Below are positions 26,316 to 32,927 of a DNA stretch of 64,000 nt, in pieces (the first letter of the stretch is position 1; each line of letters begins with the position of its first letter). The DNA comes from Microbacterium sp. Yaish 1 (GTDB lineage Bacteria; Actinomycetota; Actinomycetes; Actinomycetales; Microbacteriaceae): NCBI RefSeq assembly GCF_002245215.1, contig NZ_NPMR01000001.1:1671593-1735592 (forward strand), read 5' to 3'. A program made the translations under genes and the position numbers. The notes below the pieces were generated by a model. That model searched no databases. It worked only from the letters and a program-made list of their open reading frames with translations, and was not told the DNA's origin.

Positions 26316-26336
26316 TCTAAATATAACAGCGTTAGA
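26316..26336 (-). promoter_or_regulatory. Promoter/operator of the MFS-Dabb-GMC-SnoaL operon
   Basis: The 21-bp palindrome TCTAA-n11-TTAGA contains the inner palindrome TAAC-AGC-GTTA, a common TetR-type operator core. On the minus strand a TTATAT -10 overlaps it, with a TTCCGC-like -35 at a 17-nt spacing. Binding would block RNA polymerase. Confidence 0.5.
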
Positions 26337-26651
26337 TTTTCTGGCGGAAGGGCACAGTTGACGGTGGTGGCACTTGTCGGGCGGCCGCAGGGGCATGCAG
26401 CTCTTCGACCCAGGTAGCCGGGGGATCCGGCCTTCTGGGTGACGAGCGTCCCGCGCTACTGCAGTCGTTATGACCCGGAGCTCCCGCATCGGACTGCCGA
26501 CGAAAAGCCATGGGAAGGGACATGCTCCCGCGTTCGTCCTGACGGGCAGGCTGACGGCGCCAGCTTCAAGCCGCGATGCTGAGGGACACCCACGTGGCGG
26601 GCGCTTGGCGTCGCCACGGGCGAGGCCAAGCCGGGTGCTGGCGGACGAGGT
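26337..26651. other. Intergenic spacer between MFS operon and VOC relic
   Basis: About 315 bp without a supported gene. It contains a hairpin GCTTGGC (26603-26609)/GCCAAGC (26625-26631), placed to terminate the minus-strand VOC relic. Short frames here lack any recognisable sequence. Confidence 0.45.
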
Positions 26652-27025
26652 CTATCTGTAGCTGGAGAATTCCAGCAGGTTCCGGTCGGGGTCGCGGATG
26701 TAGACACTAGTCATCGTCCCGAGCGCGCCGGAGCGCATGATGGGCCCACTTCGATCGGGATGTCTGCGGTGACGATTGCCGTGCGCATTGCTTTGGGGTC
26801 GGTGTTGACGACGAAACAGAGGTCTGCGCTGCCTGGGGTAGGGTGTGCCGCCGCCGGCTGAAAAGAGTGTCCGTGTTCGTGGAGGTTGATCTTGCTCCGC
26901 CCAAACCGGAGTGCGTGGCGGCCGTCTTCAACGACGTGTTCGAAGCCCAGCCGTTCGTAGAACGCCACCGACTCGTCGATGGATCCGACGGTAAGGACAA
27001 GATGGTCGAGTCGATCGATGAGCAT
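26652..27025 (-). pseudogene. VOC (glyoxalase/bleomycin-resistance) family protein, frameshifted
   Basis: The first ~93 residues are a normal VOC beta-alpha-beta-beta-beta module (LIDRLDHLVLTVGSIDESVA, FYERLGFEHV, ALRFGRSKINLHEHG with metal-type His and Glu). At about 26745 the frame shifts by one base; the lost end is visible in another frame as TSVYIRDPDRNLLEFSSYR with a TAG at 26652-26654, the standard closing strand with the second metal Glu. Joining both pieces restores about 124 aa. In frame as written, translation ends prematurely and lacks that Glu, so the protein is probably inactive. Confidence 0.72.
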
Positions 27026-27076
27026 ACGTCCTATTGTGTTCGCCAGGTTCCCGGATGGTTTGGGCTGAGGCAGTGG

Positions 27077-27523
27077 CTACTCGGTCGCCGCGAGCGGCGT
27101 GGCAGTGAAGCGGGATAGGAGTGCCGCGAGCGTCGCTCGCTCGGCATCCGACCAGGTGCGTGTGTGATCGGCGATCACGGCCTCCAATCGACATCGAGTC
27201 TCGGCGATGGCAGTGCGTCCCCGCGGCGTGAGCGACAGAAGTGCTTGACGTCGGTCGCCCGGCCCAGGCTGCTGGGTTACGAGGCCGGCTCGGATCAATT
27301 CGGTGGCTCGTCGACTCACAACCGAACGGTCGAGGCCGAGCCCCGGAGCCAGGTTCGCCGCCGAGAGCGGCTCGCTCGATCGAGCCAGGGAGCTCAGGAT
27401 CGGGTAGTTCGTCTCGGTGAGGCCCGGCGCCACGCCGAGTGTGACGGCCCGATAAAGACCACTGCGGAACCCGCGCGTGAGGATGACGCCCAGGGCGTTC
27501 GCGATCGTTGCTGCCGAGCTCAT
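27077..27523 (-). CDS. MarR-family transcriptional regulator
   Basis: A 148-aa winged-helix regulator. The recognition helix is ANLAPGLGLDRSVVSRRATE and the wing VTQQPGPGDRRQALLSLTPRG carries the conserved Asp-Arg. I start it at the ATG at 27523; the frame is open further upstream but that extension covers the divergent promoter region. It is divergent from a SnoaL-like gene (27603), and the 79-bp gap holds two TGTGCA-type palindromes that fit MarR operators, so autoregulation and control of the neighbour are likely. MarR ligands are often phenolics or oxidants. Confidence 0.82.
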   Translation of the reverse strand: MSSAATIANALGVILTRGFRSGLYRAVTLGVAPGLTETNYPILSSLARSSEPLSAANLAPGLGLDRSVVSRRATELIRAGLVTQQPGPGDRRQALLSLTPRGRTAIAETRCRLEAVIADHTRTWSDAERATLAALLSRFTATPLAATE

Positions 27524-27537
27524 GACTAGAGCGTATG

Positions 27538-27587
27538 TGTGCAAGCCGCACGCGTCACTGATACGGTGACTGTGTGCAGATTGCACA
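27538..27587. promoter_or_regulatory. Paired MarR-type operators between divergent genes
   Basis: TGTGCA-GAT-TGCACA (27573-27587) is a perfect palindrome; TGTGCAAGCCGCACG (27538-27552) is a partial copy 35 bp away. They flank a TACGGT -10 box (27562-27567) for the SnoaL-like gene and also cover the MarR promoter. Confidence 0.6.
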
Positions 27588-27602
27588 GATGGGAGATTCG
27601 TC

Positions 27603-27989
27603 ATGGCTGACATCGCAACAGCGCTGACAGCGCTCCTCAATGACCGAGACAGCTCGGTCGACGAGACCATCGATCGGCACTTCGCTGAAGGCTATCGGCA
27701 GAAGACAGATGGGCTCTGGAGTGATCGTGCGCAGTTCACGGACCACATCGCGCATCTGCGGGCGATTGTGGCACACGCTGAGGTACGAGTTCTCGACGAG
27801 CTCGTCCAGGGCACCGCGTACGCGGACCGGCACGAGGTCCACGTCACGAAGACGGACGGGACGCTCGTCGTGCAGGAGGTCTACCTCTTCGGCACCCTTG
27901 CGGAGGATGGACGGTTCGCGGAGGTCCACGAAGTGACCCATCTGCTTCGCGGAAACGAGGCCGACCGGAGCCTGGGGACCGCCTCATAG
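27603..27989 (+). CDS. SnoaL-like / DUF4440-type small protein
   Basis: A 128-aa NTF2-fold protein (DIATALTALLNDRDSSVDET, RHFAEGYRQKTDGLWSDRAQ, FTDHIAHLRAIVAHAEVRVL, VVQEVYLFGTLAEDGRFAEV). No signal peptide. GGGAG lies 9 nt before the ATG. It is the likely target of the divergent MarR regulator. The catalytic role is unknown: members may be isomerases or ligand binders. The 150 bp after its stop (27990-28148) show no gene and no clear terminator. Confidence 0.75.
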   Translation: MADIATALTALLNDRDSSVDETIDRHFAEGYRQKTDGLWSDRAQFTDHIAHLRAIVAHAEVRVLDELVQGTAYADRHEVHVTKTDGTLVVQEVYLFGTLAEDGRFAEVHEVTHLLRGNEADRSLGTAS

Positions 27990-28148
27990 ATTTGGAGCTG
28001 GGACCTACTCTCGCGGACATCGCCATCGAGCCGGAATCAGGTTAAAGGCGGAAACTACTTCGACGGCCGTCGCTGAACTCATCGCTCGAGTTGTCCTGCG
28101 AACTGCGAAGCGAGCCGAACTGCGGAACACCGTCGGAGCGTGAAAAGG

Positions 28149-28451
28149 CTACTTTGGGGGTTCTTCGGTTACGTGTGTCAACCAGTCCCACAGCTCGAAT
28201 AATGGTCCGGTTGCGAGTTCATTGATCGTCCGTGTCCCATGCTTCGTGGTTCTCGCGATGCCGGCCTCGCGGAGGATCCCGAGGTGGTGTGAGGCCCGGA
28301 ACCTCGTGATGCCGAGGCTGATCGCAAGCTCGGTGATCGACATTCCCTCCACGCCGTCGATCCAGCGGTGGGTCATCGACGCCGGCCTGCTCGTGGAGGC
28401 ACCAAAAGGCGCCACGGGATCGAGCTGTTCTGCGAAGCCGGGGGTCTGCAT
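28149..28451 (-). CDS. ArsR-like winged-helix regulator
   Basis: A 100-aa protein. The HTH segment SITELAISLGITRFRASHHL and the wing LREAGIARTTKHGTRTI match ArsR/HTH_20 repressors. There is no metal-binding ELCVCDL motif, so it is not an arsenic/metal sensor of the classic type. The ATG at 28451 shares its A with the TGA of the upstream MarR gene (TGATG), indicating coupling. The N-terminal ~35 residues are not typical of the fold, so an internal start cannot be excluded. Confidence 0.72.
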   Translation of the reverse strand: MQTPGFAEQLDPVAPFGASTSRPASMTHRWIDGVEGMSITELAISLGITRFRASHHLGILREAGIARTTKHGTRTINELATGPLFELWDWLTHVTEEPPK

Positions 28452-28900
28452 CAGTGCTCCTCGTCGCGCTCGCCCGCCAGAGCCTGGACGCCGCCCCAGA
28501 AGTCGGCCGCCGCCGCCGCGGGCTCGAGAAGCGCAACGCGGACCGCCCGCGCGTGCGCCGGCCGAGCCCGGCCCGCCCTGTCGCGACCGTCATCAGTCGC
28601 GACGATCTGCCGGCGGGCAGCGCCGCCCGACGTCGCTGTGCTCACGAGAAGGCCCCGCGCCGCCATGCGGCTCAGCTGCCGAGAAAGCCGGCTCCGATCC
28701 CAGGCCAGTGACGCGGCAAGCTGGTTCTGTCCAAGCGTGCCGTCACCCAGCTCAACAACTCGAGTGAGCACCGCAAAATCGGGGCCGGAAAGCCCGGACG
28801 CGGACTCGATCGCCCGCTCGACCGCTTCGTTCACGGCGGCCTGGGCATGCTTCCATGCCTCCCACTGAAGGGTCTCCGCAGCGCTCAATGAGGTTGACAT
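28451..28900 (-). CDS. MarR-family regulator
   Basis: A 149-aa winged-helix protein (KHAQAAVNEAVERAIESASG, GLSGPDFAVLTRVVELGDGT as dimer/recognition region, LGQNQLAASLAWDRSRLSRQ as HTH, then a wing with GGAARRQIVATDDGRD). AGGAGG stands 10 nt before the ATG. It is coupled to the ArsR-like gene downstream and divergent from the SDR gene, with only 27 bp between start codons, so it very probably controls the SDR promoter. Confidence 0.8.
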   Translation of the reverse strand: MSTSLSAAETLQWEAWKHAQAAVNEAVERAIESASGLSGPDFAVLTRVVELGDGTLGQNQLAASLAWDRSRLSRQLSRMAARGLLVSTATSGGAARRQIVATDDGRDRAGRARPAHARAVRVALLEPAAAAADFWGGVQALAGERDEEH

Positions 28901-28915
28901 GGAAACAAACCCTCC

Positions 28916-28921
28916 TACTAT
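28916..28921 (+). promoter_or_regulatory. Leaderless -10 box of the SDR gene
   Basis: TACTAT ends exactly 6 nt before GTG 28928, which decides that start over GTG 28922 (no spacing). The box lies inside the divergent regulator's leader, so repressor binding would affect both. Confidence 0.5.
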
Positions 28922-28927
28922 GTGTAC

Positions 28928-29716
28928 GTGACAACATCAGGGTATCCGACTCAACACCATGCCGTGCTCATCACCGGCGGTGGCGACGGCATCGGATTCG
29001 GGCTTGCCCGCCGCTACGTCGAACGTGGTGATCGCGTCATCGTGACGGGCAGGCGCGAAGAGCGCTTGGAAGCCGCAGCGGCGAGCGTTCCGGGGCTCGA
29101 GACGTACGCGAACGACATCGGATCGCCGGAAGCGCGGGAAGCGCTCGCAGCGCTCATCGGCTCGACGATGCCCGACCTGGACACGATCATCAACAACGCC
29201 GGCGTGCAACGCCGCGTGCCCCTCGCCTCTGACGACGAGCCCTGGAGCGCAGCCCGAGCCGAGATCGAGATCCTCCTCGACGGCCCCATTCACCTCAACC
29301 GACTCCTCATCCCCCAGTTGCTCGACAGTGGGCGCGACTCGCTCATCGTCGACGTCACCTCGGGGGGTGCGTACTTGCCGCAGACGTTCGCGCCCGTGTA
29401 CAGCGCGTCCAAGGCCGCCCTGCACAGCTACACGGTGAATCTCCGATGGGCGCTAGCGGAAACGAGGATCGGGGTCACGGAACTCATCCCGCCCGCCGTG
29501 GCCACCGCCCTCGCTGGGGAGAGGGATCGCCACGGTGCCGACGTCGACGAGTTCTGCGACACCGTGTTCCCCCTCCTTGACGGCAGTCACGATGAGGCCG
29601 GATTCGGTTTCACCGCATCCGACACCTTCCGTTCTCTCCTCGACCTCCAACGCGAACTGTTCGAGGCCTCCACAGGCCCGTCCACCGTTGCGCGCTACCG
29701 GGAGGCGTCCGCATGA
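28928..29716 (+). CDS. Short-chain dehydrogenase/reductase (DltE-like)
   Basis: A 262-aa classical SDR oxidoreductase. NAD(P)-binding VLITGGGDGIGFGLARRY (TGxxxGIG) is near the N-terminus; VTGRREER indicates a preference for NADP; NNAG, DVTSGGAYLP (catalytic Ser) and YSASKAAL (Tyr-x-x-x-Lys) complete the active site. GTG 28928 is chosen from the leaderless box. Its stop overlaps the ATG of a truncated SnoaL gene. Substrate unknown; probably regulated by the divergent MarR. Confidence 0.87.
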   Translation: MTTSGYPTQHHAVLITGGGDGIGFGLARRYVERGDRVIVTGRREERLEAAAASVPGLETYANDIGSPEAREALAALIGSTMPDLDTIINNAGVQRRVPLASDDEPWSAARAEIEILLDGPIHLNRLLIPQLLDSGRDSLIVDVTSGGAYLPQTFAPVYSASKAALHSYTVNLRWALAETRIGVTELIPPAVATALAGERDRHGADVDEFCDTVFPLLDGSHDEAGFGFTASDTFRSLLDLQRELFEASTGPSTVARYREASA

Positions 29717-29790
29717 GCGCCGATCAGAACAAGCGGATCGTGCAGCGCTACTACGACCTCGTTTTCGGAGGGCGAGTGGGCGCAGGCTGA
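29713..29790 (+). pseudogene. Truncated SnoaL-like gene
   Basis: The ATG overlaps the SDR stop (ATGA). The frame reads SADQNKRIVQRYYDLVFGG, the N-terminus of SnoaL/ester-cyclase proteins, then hits a stop. A one-base shift gives EGEWAQADDL, the expected continuation, but no further homologous sequence follows. It is a frameshifted and deleted relic of a gene coupled to the SDR. Confidence 0.55.
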
Positions 29791-30140
29791 CGACCTCGCG
29801 GGGTGGACAGGAGGTGACGGCGCGAACGCAGGCCGCCTGCGGGGAGACAGGGCACCGGTCCCGCCGGCTTGGAGCCTCACCGCCGATGAAACACATTGCC
29901 GGGCCCGCCGGCTTGGTCTCTCATCGCAACCCCGCTGCTACGCAGGCGGGGGGTCATTGCTTCTGCGTAGATCCTAGATCACGCGACGGACCACTGGTCA
30001 GGAACGATCGATTCCGGACGGCGACGGCGACAACCGAGGAAGACGTCGGGCTTGTTCGGCGTGTCTTGCGGGGCTCTCATACAAGGGTATGGACACTGGC
30101 TCTGCACCCGCCTTCCGTTTTCTCCCGAGGAAGGCAAACC
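29791..30140. other. Intergenic stretch with a GC hairpin
   Basis: About 350 bp without a supported gene. ACCCCGC (29929-29935) and GCGGGGGGT (29946-29954) form a hairpin that could terminate the SDR transcript, and CTACGCAG/CTGCGTAG overlap it as an alternative pairing. No other signal is seen. Confidence 0.45.
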
Positions 30141-30509
30141 ATGAATCTCTTCTCTTCTGACTGGCAAGCAGCCGTAACGGTTGCGGTTTCCGTAATCGGA
30201 CTAATCGCGACGTTGTACACCGCTTTTGGCTCGACCGCGCGACGCCTCCGCAGCGATCTCACTACAGACGTCAAACTTGTTGCCGAGCTCGATGGTGATG
30301 TGAAAGATGACCTTCAAGAGAGCGTCACCGAGCGTTCCTACCGCCTAGTCGCGGCTACCCGCTATTCAAGTCTGACGTGGTACGAGGCTGGGCTTGCTCT
30401 CTTGCTGGCCCCGGTGTTCTGGCTACTGTTCAGTACGCCCGGTCAACTGCACGCACTTGCTGAGGACGACGCGGTCGAACCCATACTGAGGTGCTCGATC
30501 GCGTCGTAG
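30141..30509 (+). CDS. Hypothetical membrane protein, probably 3'-truncated
   Basis: A 122-aa protein with two membrane segments (about 8-28, AAVTVAVSVIGLIATLYTAF; and about 90-107, AGLALLLAPVFWLLFS) around a soluble loop (RLRSDLTTDVKLVAELDGDV). GAGGAAGG precedes the ATG. After LLFSTP the sequence becomes the antisense of another small gene (30443-30628, minus), suggesting that the original C-terminus was lost by rearrangement. Family unknown. Confidence 0.5.
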   Translation: MNLFSSDWQAAVTVAVSVIGLIATLYTAFGSTARRLRSDLTTDVKLVAELDGDVKDDLQESVTERSYRLVAATRYSSLTWYEAGLALLLAPVFWLLFSTPGQLHALAEDDAVEPILRCSIAS

Positions 30510-30628
30510 CCGGCGAGGTCGCCCGGGATGCTGAACCCTGAGCGACGGGATGAATCTGCCTTTTGGTAGGCCACGGCAGAGCTGTGTGCCGTGACGCCAT
30601 GCGGGACGTTCACCGTGTAGTCGTTCAT
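30443..30628 (-). CDS. Small leaderless ORF, probably 3'-truncated
   Basis: A 61-aa frame beginning NDYTVNVPHGVTAHSSAVAY. A TAGGGT box lies 7 nt upstream of its ATG with no ribosome site, matching other leaderless genes here. Its last third is low-complexity Ser and overlaps the opposite-strand membrane protein, so both seem to have been cut at one junction. No family recognised. Confidence 0.35.
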   Translation of the reverse strand: MNDYTVNVPHGVTAHSSAVAYQKADSSRRSGFSIPGDLAGYDAIEHLSMGSTASSSASACS

Positions 30629-30635
30629 GGGCCCG

Positions 30636-30641
30636 ACCCTA
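30636..30641 (-). promoter_or_regulatory. Leaderless -10 box
   Basis: TAGGGT on the minus strand, 7 nt before the ATG at 30628. Confidence 0.4.
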
Positions 30642-30833
30642 GCGAGCGCTACCTCGGCTCAGTAAACCGCTCCCCTGTTTCGTCGCAGCTGACAGGCGGA
30701 AACCTTGCTGCCGGCCGACGCGGCTAGCGAATGGGTGACCTTGCGGGCGTTCCGATTCGCTTCGCTCGCTCGACGGTCGGGGGATCGGAGCGTCGTGCAT
30801 GAGCCGAAAACCGATCCTCACCAGGGCAAAAGC

Positions 30834-30868
30834 AAAACCCCCGCCATGTAGAAGCTAGGCGAGGGTTT
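30834..30868 (-). terminator. Terminator of the tRNA-Glu-Asp-Phe transcript
   Basis: On the minus strand AAACCCTCGCC pairs with GGCGGGGGTTTT around a 12-nt loop, followed by TTTTGCTTTTG. It lies 28 bp after tRNA-Phe. Confidence 0.75.
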
Positions 30869-30895
30869 CTGGGGCCGTTGTAATGACGGTCCGTG

Positions 30896-30968
30896 TGGCT
30901 CCGACGGGCGTCGATCCCGTGACCTCACGATTTTCAGTCGTGCGCTCTACCAACTGAGCTACAGAGCC
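30896..30968 (-). tRNA. tRNA-Phe (GAA)
   Basis: A 73-nt cloverleaf: acceptor GGCTCTG/CGGAGCC, D-arm GCTCAGTTGGTAGAGC, anticodon loop ACTGAAAATC with GAA, T-arm CGGGATCGACGCCCG, discriminator A. The 3' CCA is not encoded. Its 3' end faces the accessory region. Confidence 0.96.
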
Positions 30969-31036
30969 GCATGGCGTCAGAGATGCCATGTCCTAGACGA
31001 AAGGCCCTCTGAAGACAAAGGGCCTGTCGCTCGGAG

Positions 31037-31110
31037 CGACCCTGACGGGACTTGAACCCGCGACCTCCGCCGTGACAGGGCGGCACGCTAACCAACTGCG
31101 CTACAGGGCC
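31037..31110 (-). tRNA. tRNA-Asp (GTC)
   Basis: A 74-nt cloverleaf with acceptor GGCCCTG/CAGGGTC (one G-U pair), anticodon loop CCTGTCACG with GTC, T-loop GGTTCAAGTCC, discriminator G. No encoded CCA. Second of three tRNAs in one minus-strand cluster. Confidence 0.96.
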
Positions 31111-31131
31111 ATGCTTATTAAGTTGTGGGAG

Positions 31132-31204
31132 TGACCCCAACGGGATTCGAACCCGTGCTACCGCCGTGAAAGGGCGGCGTCCTAGGCCGCTAAACGATGG
31201 GGCC
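31132..31204 (-). tRNA. tRNA-Glu (TTC)
   Basis: A 73-nt cloverleaf with acceptor GGCCCCA/TGGGGTC, anticodon loop CCTTTCACG with TTC, T-loop GGTTCGAATCC, discriminator A. First of the Glu-Asp-Phe cluster. Confidence 0.96.
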
Positions 31205-31388
31205 GAGCGAACCCAGACCCGGGAGTCAAACGTTCACGCTTACCGAGGGACAAGCATATGCGATCCGGCGCCGATGTGCGAATCGGGGGCGTGGCGTCCG
31301 CCGCCCGGGCGTGTCTGCGGGGCACAATGGCCCGGTTCGCGCGCGCCGGACGCAGCCCCGACGCTTTCGTCGATGTGACGTGTGTTGC

Positions 31389-31394
31389 TACTGT
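31389..31394 (+). promoter_or_regulatory. -10 box of the M23 peptidase gene
   Basis: TACTGT, 37 bp before the GTG start, with GTGACG-like bases about 17 nt further upstream. Confidence 0.4.
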
Positions 31395-31431
31395 GAACGA
31401 AGTTGCCCACGCGATATGGAGGATCACCCGC

Positions 31432-32850
31432 GTGCGATACGAGAGCCTCGACTCCCCGGAAGACTGCGGTTGCGCCCCGACGCCCGCAGAGAGCAAGAAG
31501 CTCTCGCAGCTGATCTCGCGTCGCGGCGCCCTCGGCCTCGGCGCCGTCGGCTTCGTCGCAGCGACGGCGTTCCTCGCCCCCGGCATCCCCTCCGCCTTCG
31601 GTATCGAGGGCTACCCGTCGTGGGATGACGTGCAGCGCGCCAAGGGTAACGAGGCCGCGAAGGCCGCTGAAATCGCGCGCATCGAGAAGCTGATCGCCGA
31701 CCTCACCGCCGACGTCGCCTACAAGCAGGCCGAGGCCGAACGGCTGGGAGCCGAGTACGCCAAGGCGCAGGCCGACTTCGAGGATGCCGCGTACCGCGCG
31801 ACCTCGCTTCAGGAGCAGGCCGACGCCCAGTCGGCAGCCGCTCTCGAGGCGGCCCGCCGAGCCGGAAAGCTCGCGGCGCAGCTCTACCGCAACGGCGGCG
31901 ACGACACGAGCCTCAAGCTCTTCTTCTCCGACTCTGCTGCGAGCGCCGATGATCTGCTCGCCCGACTGGGCACGATGGACAAGCTGCTGCAGGCGAACCG
32001 CGGCGTCTACACGGATGCCGTCGCCGCCCGCGAGACCGCGCAGAGCCTGAGCGACCAGGCCGGCGTGGCCCGTGACGAGCGCGACCGCCTGCAGAAGGAG
32101 GCGGAGCAGAAGCTCGCCGCCGCTCAGGAAGCAGCAGCGGTCGCCCAGGCCGCTCTCGAAGAGCAGACCGCCAACATGGCGACCCTGCAGGCTCAGCTCG
32201 CGGCGCTCAAGGATGAGACGGCGGCCACGGTCGCCGGCTATCAGGCGGGGGTCGAGGAAGAGCGTCGCCGCGAAGAGGCCCGCAAGCAGCGCGAGCGCGA
32301 AGAAGCAGCCCGCCGTGCGGCCGAGGAAGAGCGTCGCCGTCAGGAAGCAGCAGCCAACGCCGGCAACAGCGGCGGCGGTGGCGGCGGAGGCGGCGGAGGC
32401 GGCGGTGGCGGCGGTGGTGCTGGTCAGGTCCAGCCCTCCGGATGGGTCCGCCCCGGCCCCGGCTACATCAGCTCGTGGTTCGGCAACCGCGGCACGATCT
32501 GCTCGAACGGGTACTGCACCACGGGCCACCGCGGCATCGATTTCGCCGGCGGTTGTGGCGCGCCGATCTATGCCGCCGCATCCGGGACGGTCGTCCACGC
32601 CGCCTACACCGGCGACTGGGGCAACTACATCAAGATCGACCACGGCGGCGGCATCATCTCGGGCTACGCGCACATCCAGAACGGCGGCTATAACGTCGGA
32701 TACGGACAGCGCGTCTCAGCCGGACAGGTCATCGCCTACGCCGGCAACACCGGCATCTCGCAGGGCTGCCACCTGCACTTCGAGATCTACCAGGGCGGCG
32801 TCCGCATCGACCCGGCGCCGTTCCTGCGCAACCGCGGCATCTCGGTCTGA
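31432..32850 (+). CDS. Secreted coiled-coil M23 (LytM) peptidase
   Basis: A 472-aa exported cell-wall protein. A twin-Arg type signal (SRRGALGLGAVGFVAATAF) precedes a long coiled coil (about 60-300, many KAAEIARIEKL-type heptads and an Arg/Glu-rich end), a poly-Gly linker, and a C-terminal M23 domain with metal/catalytic motifs GHRGIDFAGG and CHLHFEIYQGG. GTG 31432 is selected because GGAGG lies 9 nt upstream and the frame extension to 31258 has no homologous sequence. The layout resembles EnvC/RipA-like hydrolases or FtsEX-controlled activators of cell separation. Confidence 0.9.
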   Translation: MRYESLDSPEDCGCAPTPAESKKLSQLISRRGALGLGAVGFVAATAFLAPGIPSAFGIEGYPSWDDVQRAKGNEAAKAAEIARIEKLIADLTADVAYKQAEAERLGAEYAKAQADFEDAAYRATSLQEQADAQSAAALEAARRAGKLAAQLYRNGGDDTSLKLFFSDSAASADDLLARLGTMDKLLQANRGVYTDAVAARETAQSLSDQAGVARDERDRLQKEAEQKLAAAQEAAAVAQAALEEQTANMATLQAQLAALKDETAATVAGYQAGVEEERRREEARKQREREEAARRAAEEERRRQEAAANAGNSGGGGGGGGGGGGGGGGAGQVQPSGWVRPGPGYISSWFGNRGTICSNGYCTTGHRGIDFAGGCGAPIYAAASGTVVHAAYTGDWGNYIKIDHGGGIISGYAHIQNGGYNVGYGQRVSAGQVIAYAGNTGISQGCHLHFEIYQGGVRIDPAPFLRNRGISV

Positions 32851-32878
32851 GCCTCAGCGCTCACGAGCTCGGAACGAC

Positions 32879-32910
32879 GAAGGGGCGGATGCCGCAGCAT
32901 CCGCCCCTTC
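32879..32910. terminator. Bidirectional terminator between M23 peptidase and ppa
   Basis: The perfect 13-bp stem GAAGGGGCGGATG/CATCCGCCCCTTC with a CCGCAG loop lies between two convergent stops. Confidence 0.8.
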
Positions 32911-32927
32911 TCGCGTCCGGGTGAGAC

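Larger units (their letters stand above)
15225..30895. mobile_element. Probable decayed genomic island next to tRNA-Phe
   Basis: Between two core segments lie about 15.7 kb with at least five broken genes, several small membrane/secreted proteins of unknown function, an Lsr2 homologue, a ParB-like remnant and many transcription regulators. The right end abuts the 3' end of tRNA-Phe (30896), a common integration target. No integrase, transposase or flanking direct repeat was found by eye, so both mobility and exact borders are inference; the left border is placed after YedK. Confidence 0.5.

Noticed and set aside
30896..31204. tRNA-Phe 3'-end duplication as an attachment site at the left island edge
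   Set aside because: I looked around 15.2-15.6 kb and saw no copy of the tRNA 3' sequence, so no att pair is claimed.
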